Shown here in pieces: positions 45,776 to 58,209 of a stretch of 64,000 bases of DNA. This DNA is from Malachius bipustulatus (taxonomy: Eukaryota; Arthropoda; Insecta; Coleoptera; Melyridae), in assembly GCA_910589415.1 (NCBI GenBank), contig OU342630.1, positions 19,563,867 through 19,627,866 of the forward strand, written 5' to 3'. The first letter of the stretch is position 1, and every line of letters begins with the position of its first letter. A model generated the notes under the pieces. It saw only the letters and a list, made by a program, of their open reading frames with translations, did not search any database and was not told the DNA's origin. The position numbers and the translations under genes were made by a program.

Positions 45776-47839
45776 TTTACAATACAAATGCGTCTGTCTA
45801 ATTATTGCATTTCATGTTTTATCATTTTACCTATCATTAGGTAATGTATCATGCAAAAAAATCATTGTGTGTGCGCTTTACGTGTCATAAAAACCTCCAC
45901 GCGTTCATAGCTTAGTAGAGCTTTTTTTTCTGAATTCATGAAATTGAAAAAGTTTTATTAGACACAAAAAGAAATTATAAAAAGCCCCATCTTCCATGAC
46001 AAGAAGTGACTCGTGTTACAAAAAATGTAATACTGAAAACACTACGAGGAATCCTGTTATTCCAGTAATCAATTTAAGTCGATCAGCCAAGCAAAGCAGC
46101 AGCGTCCTATTTATTTACACTAATCCTTTAATTTAAAGCCTGGCAGCGACTAAATCGAACCGATTACGCTAAGGTATGGCAGCAAAGTTGAAGTTGTTGC
46201 AATTAGATTGGTGTGAGTTTTAAGTGACGTCACGGGAGATTAGCGAAGCCGCCCTGGCCCTGATTAGAGGGTTGTATTATCTATTTGATAGAGTTTCCGA
46301 CAGTCACTGGGCAGAGCCGCGAACCCATGTAATTGAATTTCGCACAGTCGAATTAAATCGTGATAACCAGCGATTTAATCAGAGACCCCTTGGGTCTCTT
46401 CCAAATGCATTGCTCGTTGAGCGCATCAAAGCACATGAATTCTTCATGTTATAATGCAATTTAATTACTATTGTTATAGAGAATGGACTAAAATTCAATA
46501 CATGCATAACTATAGTGATAGAAGGTATATTATTTATTAATCTCAACAAAACCACGTTCAACGTTAATGCACGATAATTAATAATTCTCAACCGTTAGAA
46601 GCATACTATTAATTATAACCTACGCGTATAAATCTAATTACAATCAATATAATGAATCTAGGAACTTTTTAACAAAATTTTGTTCATGATTCATTAGCCT
46701 ATTTCCATATTAATAATTTCTTCCTTGTCACAATATGGATTGATTGGATTTAGTTGAGAAGTCATAAGCAATCCCTGTCATAAGCAATCATAAACTATGT
46801 ACCTATGAGGTTTACTCAAAAACTATGGGGAATTTCTAATATTTATAAGTGTACATTTTTTTCAAGAAAACTCCTGGGATTGCTCATAGCTGATAAGTTT
46901 GGTCTAGAAAGCTCATGCGCTTATAACTTTCAAGTTGTTGAGCGAAAAGAGGTCATGTACCCTGTATCTATGTCACTGATTTTTTTTCCATATGTTTAAC
47001 TTCGCTTTATCTATAATAAGGTACCTGTATCAAACAAGGCCACCATTAGTAGTAAGATGGTTTTATTTCAAAACCATTTAATCAACCATTCCCAAATAAA
47101 TGTGACCATCGCCTTGTGATATTAGGTAACTAAATTCACTCTTATTTATCATTTTAAGTTACACATAAGTATATTTGTTATAAAAACGACTTTTTTATTG
47201 TTTCTGGCCTTATTATGAACATAGCGTTCATAATAAAGACAATATTCTGAGAGTGATAAATCACGTGCAAAAATCAAAAAATAACTTTCACTATGAACGT
47301 CTAGGATAGAAAAATAGGCCCTGGTCTTCTTTGATAAGACCAACAGTTTCGTCATGTCTATATGCAATGGATAAGAAGAAATATAAAAATTTTGATATAA
47401 ACTGAAATCAGGAAAACTGAGAAAAATTCACATAAACCTATGCAAGAATAGTTCGATCTGTATGCCACAATGGGCTTGTGCCACGTCGTGATAAGACCAC
47501 GTCGTGATTTGTCATGTGACTTTATTAAGAACGTGAACATTTTCTAAAATAAAATCAGTCATAAGGAACAAATTGACACAATAATAAATTATATCAATAA
47601 TTACAAATCCGTTTATTGAAAAACAATAACCTTTTCTGAACGACAGAAACCTAACGGTATGGTAAAGACAGAGATATCGATGCTTCATTGGTGATTTCCA
47701 GCTCATCAGTCTGACATATCACCATCAGAGGAGTGTGTCAAGCAGAAAAAAATCTAATCTACATAAGTAGATTGATTTTCCGGAAACATAGTACTTGCAA
47801 GACAAATTCCATCTAACGACTGAAAGAATACAACTTTCA
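45776..47839. other. No gene recognised
   Basis: Open frames at 46,224-46,454 and 46,805-46,999 lack motifs and splice support. Unassigned. Confidence 0.4.
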
Positions 47840-48100
47840 GGGCCGGTTGCACAAGCGTAATTCAAAATATTTCAGATAAATACTAACTGATTTTAAATTA
47901 CAAAGTTTGATAATATGGTGAATATTTTCAATTAATTTATTAATTTATTAATTAATTTTCAATTTAATCGGTAGTTAACTGTTCTAAAAGGGAGTAGAGT
48001 TTATTTCCAGCAATATCAGACCAATATTTGATAGCACGGATCATCTTAAAATCAATAATTCTCTGACAGATTTTTTGAATTACATTTGGGCAACCGGACC
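47840..48100. mobile_element. MITE, GGGCCGGTTGCAC ends, copy 1
   Basis: A 261-bp unit. Left end GGGCCGGTTGCACAAGCG; inverted right end GGTCCGGTTGCCCAAATG; about 20 of 24 positions agree. A second copy lies at 59.7 kb with the same internal order (AAAATATTTCAGATAA, ATATGGTGAATATTTTCA, GGAGTAGAGTTT, ATCAGACCAATATTT). Non-coding. Confidence 0.8.
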
Positions 48101-50961
48101 TTAATATATGTTATCAGAGATTCTCCCAGAGAAATCTGCAATTTTTTCACTACCATCTCTGACAGTTCACTGAAAAAGCAATTACCTTGCGAATCTCAGT
48201 AAACAAATCTGAGATGGAGCTAGTCACAAAGCTGTATTTTTAGAAAGGAAGTAGTTTCTAAGAAGCAAATTGATACGATAATAAAACATCTATCCGCAAA
48301 TTTTCACGTTCGTACCTTTACAATTTTTCAAGATATTTTGAAAAGCAAATTTTTAACTCTCAACTTTGCCACCCTGTATCTTTTTTATTATCAAGATTTT
48401 ATTGGAGCAAGTTGTGTCAGATCGTAATATTTTTAAATCAAGAATCTCCCATTTCACCACGGACCATTACTTATGGAACACCGTGTATATAAATAATAAT
48501 TTTTATAATATATGTTATTGTTCTTGCATTATCAGTCAGAGTTATGGAAGTTGTCTTCGATGGTTATTTGTAATTATTAGAGAGAAGGTACAGGTTGAAC
48601 TGCCAGCTTTTAAAATGAAAAACAGTTCTGTGCAAGTCCATTCCAGCACCAAGTTGGAACAAACCTTTTATTTATTGGGGTTTAGGTTATTGGCTGAAAA
48701 ATTAGTTGTTAAAAGACTTTTTCAATTGAAATGTTTAAGGGCCGATTGGTCCCTTGTTTACTCATTGAGATAAAACAATGTAAAAATTTAAAAATAATTT
48801 TAAAAACTATAATATAATAAAATCGAGCTTCATAAATGGTGTTTATAACTATTTTCTACTCCTAACCTTTAATATGCACATTAAATATGAATCACCAGTG
48901 CTTTAATGGGTCTCATAAAGGATACAAATTTTCATTAACGCACTGGTCAAGCTATCCAATGGCAGAGGAGCATTTGCAATCGAATCGATTCCTTTTCGCT
49001 CACAATCGGGTCGGTCCAAACCAGCCGAAGTCACAGAGTTGTCATACTCACGACAAAAATTGCCTTGTGATATAAGTTCTGTATTTCTGAGAAAAAAAAT
49101 TCTGAACGTTTATTTAATTTAGAACATAAGCTTAACTCGCAGATAATGGGTATTGATACGCTCTTATGATGGTTAAGACACTCGCCTACGGCTCGTATCT
49201 TAACCATCATACTCATACCTCATACTTTAATAGGTACCATTAATAGGTATTAATGGCCTTCATAGCTCGTTGCATAATGTACTATTCAAAAACCTCCATA
49301 TATTTTCATTTTCATTTTCAGAGCTGTCGAAGCGCACGACAGATCTTATCAAATATTAATATTCGGAATAAAACGAAAAATTTTTTTTTGTAGTTTTCAG
49401 TAGGTATGTAGGTACCTAATAGTTTTGTGAAGTTTTGTGGAAAAAGCTTCATTTTTATACGCAAAATAAATTCATGTTGCTATAGCTTTCACTTCAATAA
49501 TTATTGTTTTGCTTATAAATTTATAAGAATTTTCTGCTTTGGTATAAGAACACTTCATCTATAGTAGAGGTATTAAAATCAGTTGATACTAAGCTGCAAT
49601 ACAAACATGCAATTTTGAATTTCACGAACTAGATTTAAAAGTTGTACATTTACAAATATTCGGAAAGGACAGGCTGGCTGTTGCATCCAAAGCTATTCCG
49701 GAATGTTGGAATTAATTTAGAATCCCGGAAGCCTTTGTAAATATAGGACTAATCAAGTTGACAAACGGGGTAAACAACTTATAGAATATCACACATCCAA
49801 CCATTTATCGATCATGAAAGCAGAAGATCTAATCTAATAGGCGATCCAGCGTCGTTGCACGTCATAATTTTATTACTGCAGGGAAAAATATGAAGGACGA
49901 GTCCGAAGAAATTCTGACTGGCTGGCTTCTCTGAGGCAAGGCATAAACTCGTGCCTGGTGCGCACCCTACTAAGTCATTTGTTATAATTACTAAACCAAA
50001 AACAAGGAATGGTCGCCCTCTGCAGGTTTTATCTGAAGATTTATCGTTCTACGCTACTTCTATTTCCCACATTCTACAAATCCCGCTCACCACAATTTAG
50101 TTCTTTTTATCCAGGATAATGTAATATTATGTCGTACACTAAATCTTTGTCTGAGGCGAAAACGTGTATTTTTCTGGTCGTATAACAGATCGTGCAATTT
50201 AGCAATTCTGAATGTAAATTTAGTGGGAGTAACTGACTTTTTCACCTACACAAGGAAAATAAAATTAAGAGGACTTGATAAATAACACGGAAAATGTACT
50301 TTTTACGATTCATAAGATGACGGAACGAAATTATTATCCTAATTTTCAATTTTGAAAAATAAACGCAATCGTTTTTCAGGAATTCAGGAACTATGTTTGA
50401 ATAACAGATGGTAAAAAAGTTTTTTCACAATAATACTATAAACTATAAACCATAAACAAAATCTTGTTAGCACCAATCAAATTATACTCATGTAAATAAC
50501 TAACTATGAATGGGAAATAAAATAAATAATAATCAGAACTCATTCATCTTCATCTTGGCATGTCCTGGATTTTCTCATAATCAACTTAGGTAATTATTTA
50601 GGTACCTTTCACAAAATAATGATCCCTTAATCTTAACGACTACAAGTACGACTAATTTTTTTATCCTAGAAAGTTTTTAAGTTCATTAGTCTTCTTAAAA
50701 TATTTTTAACCAACCTCCTGAGTAGATTGATTATTTTACGCTAAGTTATATGAAACTTGTTTTCTGTTTTTTTCTTTCTTATTTAAAAGCTGCTAAATTA
50801 GAATAACAATGACGTTGAGATTTAGTAATAACTTGTATTATTTTTATCATACGAAATTGCTAAAAAGCATTAAAGAAATGGAGCTGTGAGTACACTCATT
50901 CAGAGTTATCTTCTCAATATAAGTAGTATCTATGTATATGTATAATGACGTAACAAGAGTT
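48101..50961. other. No gene recognised
   Basis: A 135-codon open frame at 48,366-48,773 starts inside repeat-like sequence (CACCCTGTA at 48,370) and has no motif. The stretch to 50,961 is AT-rich; only the hairpin at 49,166-49,210 stands out. Confidence 0.4.
49166..49210. repeat. Perfect 13-bp hairpin with CG-rich loop
   Basis: ATGATGGTTAAGA pairs with TCTTAACCATCAT around a 19-base loop containing CTCGCCTACGGCTCG. Related loop words occur in the palindromes at 51.5 and 54.4 kb. Confidence 0.8.
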
Positions 50962-51893
50962 GTAAAATAGTTATTTTCATTCCCCCCTTTACGAAATTGT
51001 AACTTTATGTCTTGATAAGACAACCGAAAGCGAAAATAAAACATCCTAGGTGATAGGTTGCTAGGTGGTTGCTAGCTATGAAAAACTTTCGTGTCCTGGA
51101 CAAAATAGTAGAAATGTCAGTTTGATTAACGTTTATTTAGATGGAAAATTAAATGTAAAACTACAATAAAAAATTCCAGTAAGTCTTTCTGGAACATACA
51201 AATAATTATTATTGTATGTTCCAGAAAGATTTACTAAAATTTGCAGCTTCTTGAATGAAATTCATTTTGAACTAAACTACGATCAAAGATTCTAAAATTA
51301 TAGCGGTACAGAGTTTTAAACTTGACAGTGTCATAAATTAATAATTTAAAACTGTCGTTACTATGGTAATGTTAAAAACATGACACCTTATAATAATTCC
51401 ATTGTTATCACTGAATCGTATTATTTTTAGTAATTTCTTCTTAATCCGTGGTTCAATATGGCAAGGGGAGAATGAAAAGTTTAATACATTACACGCTACG
51501 AAAGCTCTTTCAGGTACTCGGAGTTTTTAAATATCCTCGGCTACGCTACGCTTCGCGTCGGGTATTCAAATACTCCTCACTCCTCACACCTAAAAGTGAA
51601 CTTTCGTAGCTTGTAATGTAAATAACTATTACAGTATGTATGTATGTTCCAGAAAGATCTACTGGAATTTTTTATTGTAGTTTTACATTCAATTTTCCAT
51701 CTAAATAAACGTTAATCAAACTGACATTTCTACTTTTTTGTCCAGGGCACGAAAGTTTTTCATAGCTAGCAACCACCTAGCAACCTATCACCTAGGATGT
51801 TTTACTTTCGCTTTCGGTTGCCTTATCAAGACAGAAAGTTACACTTTCGTAAAGGGGAGAATGAAAATGATATTTTACTATTTTACGCATTAG
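50962..51893. mobile_element. Foldback element, about 240-bp arms
   Basis: 50,962-51,201 and 51,643-51,893 are inverted copies. Landmarks: CCTAGGTGATAGGTTGCTAG, TGGTTGCTAGCTATGAAAAA, TTAACGTTTATTTAGATGGA and CTGGAACATAC. A local hairpin sits at the inner end of the left arm (51,183-51,233). The centre (51,487-51,619) holds a further palindrome whose loop reads CGGCTACGCTACGCTTCGCG. No frame. No clear target duplication. Confidence 0.75.
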
Positions 51894-53506
51894 CGGGAAA
51901 AACACTCACGAGCTGCTTGCAACGAGTGTGTGTGTAGTTCTGGAAGAGCGGAATTATCATACAACTCGAGTTATTGTATTTTGCTTTATCTTCTTCTACC
52001 AGCATAGGAATAAATTATTGATTTTATGATTCATCAACTTATACTAGGTACCTAAAAGTAAGTATTACCTATTTTTAAAATCGAATGAGAGATGTTTTGT
52101 CATTTTAGCTTTCTTTATTTTTTCTGGAAGTGTGTTTTCCATTTGAGTGTCACTCTTACAAATTTTATATTTTATAATATAAATATTATAAATATTAAGT
52201 GAATAAGTTAATACTCGTAACGGTAAATATTTACATCCGCGTGTCCTAAGTTCCATCAATTTTTGCGGGACCGAGGAGCGAAATAGTGGTGCTGGGTGGG
52301 TAAGAAGCTAAAAACAGCTATTGCAAACTAATATTAAGGTCATAACTAAGGTCTCTTTAATACTACGGTCTCATTTCTGTTTTTTTCTTCACTTTCAGGG
52401 CAAGGAATATTTTTTCAATTATATAGTCGGTTAGTGTTTTACAGGATTTGATTTGATAAAAATAGATGGTCATTATTTACATCCGCGGCTCCTTCAGTTT
52501 CACTATGGCACCTATATAGATAGGGGTGGAGAACATACCTATAGTAACACCAGGAAGGTATTCATTTGCTTTGCAAATGAAAGGAAAAGCCACAAAACGG
52601 CCTAAAAAATCGGTTTTGAGAGTGCAATGAAAGTACGGACCTGGCAGAAGCGATTATTATATCGCATCTATGGATCGAGTCTATGGGATGTAACCACTTG
52701 AGGACAAAGCCAAGCGCTTCGAAACGTAAAAAGTCACGTACTCTGTGTATATGTGTAAAAAAAAACTGTGTATCTCAATAAAAAAAAAAGAATAAAGCTA
52801 TAAAAGCGCCTTGTATCTCAAATTCTGCCATCAGTGCGGTTTCAAATCAAGACTTTTCCGAAGCAAAGCTGTTTTCGCAAAATAATATTTGTTTATTGTT
52901 TGTCATCAGTCTTGTACATCTAAAAGAAAATTTGTATTTTTCAAGTTTTTAGTAAAATATAACATTGTATAAACTTAATTGATTTATATTTGTTTATTTT
53001 TACTATAATTATTATATAATTATATTAACCTACTCAAGCAAGTTTCATGATTTGAGCTTTAAAATGGTTTTCGGTATCGATCTTCCTGCAAGATTAAGGG
53101 TGAGTTTCAACCACTGAAATTCCACAACAAATACTGGCACAGTAAACCTCTAGCCTGCCGCCATATCAATAAGTAACGTACATTTAATTTAATTTGCTAA
53201 AAGTTAGGATGCTTTGAACTCCGAAGCATAGATTGCTATTACTGGAAGATAAATTCTAAATTTACTTACCATTCGTGAACGTAACTGAGATATTTTTGTT
53301 ACGTCATTCCTTTATGGCATCCACTCTAAGGTAGATAATTTGAAAAATCACCTCCAACCTCTGAGGAAGATTTCTTGCTTTTTAGCTTTCCCGGTACGTC
53401 CTGTTCCAAATACCGGGGAGAGAAGCAGGATAGGACCATAAAGCGTGCATCAGTGTGAACGATGCGTACTTAATACACTCGGGTGATACGATGCTTTTAC
53501 TTTCAG
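51894..53506. other. No gene recognised; possible Penelope-like 3' end near 52.7 kb
   Basis: At about 52,699-52,732 ACTTGAGGACAAAGCCAAGC is followed by GCTTCGAAACG and later GTC, then A-rich sequence (52,755-52,795). This resembles the CTGA-GAxG...CGAAACG segment seen near ends of Penelope-like elements, but the match is partial. The remainder is unassigned. Confidence 0.3.
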
Positions 53507-53631
53507 GTCATGTACAGTTCTAACAGGATCGGCAGTAATTCTACTATTACTGGCATCCTTCTTCGCACTCCTAGGGCACTGTAACAGCGACAATAAAACA
53601 CTCATTGCCTGCGGACTCTTCATTCTCGGGG
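53507..53631 (+). CDS. Candidate internal exon of a multi-span membrane protein
   Basis: A 125-bp open stretch preceded by a pyrimidine-rich acceptor (TTTTACTTTCAG) and followed by a strong donor (GTAAGT). In the frame that skips the first base it encodes SCTVLTGSAVILLLLASFF, then ALLGHCNSDNKTLIACGLFI and LGG. That is one hydrophobic helix, a short polar loop with an N-glycosylation-like NKT (though probably cytosolic), and the start of a second helix. The layout resembles the middle of four-span claudin/PMP22-type proteins, but the family is inferred from pattern only. Codon use is GC-richer than the surroundings, as expected for a conserved exon. Neighbouring exons could not be found in the window. 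A short ATG stretch ending in GTGAGT at about 53,064-53,100 does not join in frame. Confidence 0.55.
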
Positions 53632-53864
53632 GTAAGTTTTATAACCACTCCAATTTATTATATAAGTAGGTAGATATATTCACTCTCGTTGTAATAAAAT
53701 TCTGAAGTTGCGTGATTTCTTAATATTGATTTTCTATGGAGATTGATCAGAATTTTCCTTTATGAATTCCTTGGCTTTACTTTAAATTGTACAAATACAA
53801 AACAAATACAAATAAGTACCAGAACGTACATAATAATTTTTTTGTGCAACTGCCATTAAAACTC

Positions 53865-54470
53865 ACACTTTTAACGACTGCTGACAGTGTTAAAAGTGAT
53901 TGTTTACATGGAAACGTGTTAAAAGTACTTTTAACACTAGTGTTAAAAGTACTTTACAACACTCGTGTTAAAAGTAATTCTATCTACTTTTTCTGTACCT
54001 ACTTACATTCCCTCATTGAACTACATTTTCTCATGATGAAATCAGACAAATAGGTAGTAAGATTTTTTCATATTCTTTTTATTACTGGCAAACATATTAA
54101 TAAAAAATAAGTACCTAGTCAAGTATTCAAGACAATAATAATTGTTCAGAAATTTCAATCAATAATAATTATTTTGACGTCTCTTTTATTTGTATGCACG
54201 CATTTGTTAGTAACCATAGCGTCGGCAACGGTTGCTATGCATAGTACATTTGTACTTATCTGTAATATTTTAAAATGCAATTTGAAATTGAGTGTCATTC
54301 TAAGTTCATCAATTTTATTATCAAAATAGAACAGTTTTACAAAAACCATTGTATGATATTCGTCTTAAAAGTGATTTTATTTTTTCGTGAAATTTGTTCA
54401 ATTCGCTCCGCTACGCTTCGCTCATTTCACAAACCTTTTCACTCATAAATAAAACTTCACTTTTAACACT
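53865..54470. repeat. Element with clustered GTGTTAAAAGT motifs
   Basis: The word GTGTTAAAAGT or its complement occurs about six times at 53,865-53,979, some as direct inverted pairs (TTTTAACACTAGTGTTAAAA), and again at 54,365-54,375 and 54,458-54,470. The right part is a hairpin with arms TTAAAAGTGA...TTTTAT. Both outer tips read CACTTTTAAC, so the ends are not simple inverted repeats. Looks like subterminal binding-site arrays of a DNA transposon. No frame of note. Confidence 0.5.
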
Positions 54471-55433
54471 AATATCATAAATAGCTATTTTCAGTCATTT
54501 TTTACAGACTGGAAGTTTTTAACTTGCCTAATGTCAACTCAAAACTTGTAGAAATAATAAATAATTTATTTTTGATTTATTATTATCTTTCATTAATAAC
54601 ATCATACATACTGCAAAAATTACGCATCAACTCGATGATACGTTATTAAGCAACACCCTGTAATCACAAAATTAAAAAAATTCCTAGCACTAAATTTTTC
54701 AAGTAATTTGATGTTCTTAAGACTGTTCTTATTTCAGCATCAGTCTGAAAACACTGATGCTAAAACATTCATTTAATGATTAAATTTTCCGCAAGTGTTC
54801 CGCAATTTTGATAGGTACTCTTATAGAAAGATCCTATTATAATATAATAGTAATACATATTATGTACTTTTTATCATTATTATCCTAGTACAATAATAAC
54901 TTTTGATATTGTCAAAATTCATTGAATTGCCTACGGAACTGAAAAGGACCTGTGGATTATCTAAGGAAACAAAAACGTGCACGGGGCAGGAACTATACTA
55001 CAGTATCTATATGTTACAGTGTGTCTTTTGAATGATCACATTAATACAAAATGATTACATTACCATACTGGCAATTAAATGAAGTATCAAAAACTGCAAT
55101 AAAAAATAAGGGTTGCTATTTAAAAATAATGCCGATGACGTCACCACTTTTTCGCGCATCACCCTGTATACCCCAATATTATGTCAAAAGTTGAACAACT
55201 CAAAAACAAAATCGACCTGTTTTTTTATTTTTTCAAAAAACAGCGCTTTTCGTTTTATCGAATTTATTCCTTACTTCTCTCGCGCACTGTATCTGGATAG
55301 GCTTAGAAAAAAAGAAACATTCTGTTGAGAATAAAAAAATATTTTCGCGTCATAACTTGGGCGTTTATCAATATTTTAATTTTATACAAGATGTTATTCA
55401 TTGTAATTTATAGCACACCAATCGAAGGAAAAT
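54471..55433. other. No gene recognised; isolated MITE ends
   Basis: CACCCTGTA occurs at about 54,653 and 55,160, and TACAGTGTGTC at about 55,016. They look like ends of CAGGGTG-type MITEs, but I could not pair them with confidence. Confidence 0.35.
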
Positions 55434-55877
55434 ACGGGTGAAAATATTCATCTGTGGCGTAGATATAGGGTGTATGACCCCTTTTTCGATCAACAGTTTC
55501 TACGCCTTACAAGACTTTAGTTATCAGCGTTCAATCTCTTGACACTCTTTTGAATATTGGAAACTCCCCATAGCTTTTAGGTAAATTGAGCTTTGCTCAT
55601 TCATTTATTTAGCTTTACAAAATCATAATATTTGAAAATCACGTCATTATTTTGTATCCAAAGAGAGCAACTAATTGAAAAAATTAGCTTACAATTTGCG
55701 GTATGAGTAAAATGAGTAAACAAATCTTCATAAGAATCCCTTTTTTTGTAAGACTCCAGGGAATCCAACGCTGATAAGCAAAGGTCTTGTAAGTCCATGG
55801 GCGTAGAAGTTGTTGAGCAGAAAAAGGGGGCCATAATATGCCCTATATTTTCACTACGGTTGAATTTTTTCACCCGT
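55434..55877. mobile_element. Foldback element, about 120-bp diverged arms
   Basis: Left arm 55,434-55,550 and right arm about 55,765-55,877 are inverted copies: ACGGGTGAAAA tip, ATATAGGG, CCCCTTTTT, TTCTACGCC, CTTACAAGAC and TTATCAGCGTT in matching order. About 215 bp lie between them. No frame. Confidence 0.7.
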
Positions 55878-56756
55878 GTTGTTTTGTGTACTCTAAACTA
55901 CAACAATATTACGAGGGAACACTCGCGAGTGTTCTCGATCTGAATTCGTAATTCGTACTTCTTGTATTACCTTTGTCTAATTGTCGTTATGTCTCGACAA
56001 TTCGATTTCGAGACGGTTCAAGTGACATGGCAGGAACGACACATTGCCAGGCCACGTGTATGAGTGTAACTCACAGTTCTACTAAATACTAGAATGGTTC
56101 CGCATTATGCGCATGTTCGAAAATGCGTGGTGACTAGAAACACGTCAGTGAAACTCCTAGATAACTTCGATGACACCTTAGGGAACTATTATTTGAACCG
56201 CCGTGGCTGGAGAGTGCAGTCAGTTGTAGTCAGTGGTGACTGGAAGTGGAAGACAGAAAGAAGCCTGAAATAGAAAACCGAGTGAAATATTAGAGACAAT
56301 TGAAGTGAAAGAGTATAGTTGATTAATAGCTGTGTGAAAATAATAGAACAGCTAATTATTTAGATTTAGCGAGTATTGTTATAGGCTACACTCGTGTTAA
56401 AGAATAAAGAATTTTTGTAAGACTTATAATTTAGAATTAATAAAGTGTGAGATCCGTATAACAATAAATTACCTCTTAGTATAAAATCAAAATATTGAGA
56501 AGTGCCCAATTTGTGCGGCGAAAACTGAAAAAAAACTAGAAAAAAGTTTTTTTCAAACCCTGTATCTTTTTTTCTAATATTTTCCGGACATACGTTTATG
56601 AGTACTTTTATTCCTAAAAAAGGTCTTCCATAAACTGGTAAAGTTCTGCTGTTACAAAAAACTGGCATTCTATTACTGTAAAGAATGTGAAATTACTTTT
56701 GTTGATTTGTCGACTCGTTTAAATTAAATCATACTACAAAAATAATGATTGTGTTG
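55878..56756. other. Unassigned; possibly part of a solo LTR
   Basis: Contains the perfect palindrome AACACTCGCGAGTGTT (55,919-55,934) and, at about 56,200-56,460, a run of short GAG/AAG/GTG words ending near AATAAAG and AATAAAGTGTG, which is reminiscent of an LTR. I could not locate paired TG...CA ends or a target duplication, so no call is made. Confidence 0.25.
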
Positions 56757-57607
56757 TCGCAGCATAGCGGCAATTTCGAATTAAGTTCAATATTGCTCGT
56801 CACGGGAGAATTCCATCTGCGCATGCCATAAAGGAGTGGGTTCGGAAATTTGAAGAAACGGGATCAGTTATTAATGTCAAACATAAGGGACCAAACAGAA
56901 GTGTCAGAAATCTGGAGAACATTAATCAAGTTAGAGCAAGTGTAGAGCGCAGTCCAAAACGTTCAAGTCGAAAGCAAAGCCAGGCCCTGGGCTTATCTAG
57001 GACTACGTTTCTTCGAATTTTGCACAAGGATCTCAATTTCCATCCTTACAAAATCCAGATTGTCCAAGCATTGAAACCAACAGATCTTCCTGCTCGTCTA
57101 CATTTTGCTGAAACGATCCTACAGCATTAAATTGACGTTCACAATTTATGGATGTCTGATGAAGCACATTTCCATTTATCTGGCTATACCAACAAACAAA
57201 ACAGCCATTATTGGGCCTTGGAAAATCCACAAGAACTTCATCAACACCCGTTACACAGCCAGAAGGTAATAGTTTGGTGCGCAGTATCTTCAATGGGAAT
57301 CATAGGTCCTTATTTTTTTGAGGATCATAATGAAAATGCTTTAACAGTCAATGCTGCACGCTATACTGATATGATTAACCAGTTCCTTACACAGCAACTG
57401 AACATGTTTCCACAAAACAATAGTTGGTTCCAGCAAGATGGCGCTACTTCACATAGCGCAAGACTATCAATGGATTCCGTGCGAAGATTGTTTCCAGGTC
57501 GCGTGATCTCGAAACACGGAGACATTGAGTGGCCACCAAGATCGCATTTAAAAGAGAATAAAATTTTGAATCGTATTCTGTCGTTACGTACAGGGCGTGC
57601 TATTTAA
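56757..57607 (+). pseudogene. Tc1/mariner-type DDE transposase, C-terminally broken
   Basis: One frame is open from about 56,768 to 57,607 except for a TAA at 57,128-57,130. It begins with a helix-turn-helix part (RIPSAHAIKEWVRKFEETGS), a second one (RKQSQALGLSRTTFLRIL), then the first catalytic block WMSDEAHFHLSGYTN, VIVWCAVSSMGIIGPYFF, the second block WFQQDGATSHSA, and DIEWPPRS. Directly after WPPRS the expected DLTP...DFFLWG, which holds the third catalytic residue, is replaced by unrelated residues and a stop. So the triad is incomplete even without the internal TAA. Best preserved of the three mariner-like copies. Confidence 0.88.
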
Positions 57608-58209
57608 AATAGCCAAGTAATCTGACCGTGAATATTGACATGATGTTTTGCTAATTAATTATCACCCTGTATAATTTTTTTGTAATATAAAAGTATTTAA
57701 TCTGAAATTGGACTTTTACTCTTAGGATTAAGCTTAATGTCTAGCTGGAAGTCTGTTTCTTTAGGACAGAATATATTTTTTTAAATTATGCTGTAAATTT
57801 AGAAATATTGAAATATTTGAAAAAGTATCCATATGAAGTATAGGTAACATAACAGTAACTTACCTTTATTTTACCCATAGAGTCTAAAAATGATCTAAAA
57901 CACAAGGCGTTCCATAAGAAAAATCATAACTTTGATATGTGTCTTTTTGTGGGGACACCCTGTATAATTTAAAATATTTTTAAATTGTTCCTCTGATCAA
58001 CCTGTATATACCTGTAAAAAATCTTGGAAAAATATCCAACCGTTTTCCTATAAGGAACCGTTTCGTATACCGTGGCCCACCCTGTATAGTTTTTTACCTG
58101 AAACCTTGCAAAAACTGTCAAAATCGGGAAAAATCGGGCAGGTCGTTCCGACTGTTTCCCGCGTCGGCCATTTTATCTTCCTTTATTTTCTCTATCGTGA
58201 TTTTTTTTC
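57608..58209. other. MITE ends, no gene
   Basis: CACCCTGTATAA occurs at about 57,653, 57,955 and 58,078, each followed by AT-rich sequence. They look like right ends of CAGGGTG-type elements, perhaps including the end of the mariner copy. Pairing is unclear. Confidence 0.4.

Noticed and set aside
48366..48773. 135-codon open frame
   Set aside because: Begins next to a MITE end (CACCCTGTA) and has no recognisable motif.
53064..53105. ATG followed by 12 codons and a GTGAGT donor, possible first exon for the 53.5-kb exon
   Set aside because: The phases do not match: joining the two gives an early stop or the wrong frame.
55915..56470. Solo LTR
   Set aside because: Composition is suggestive, but no TG...CA ends or target duplication could be fixed.
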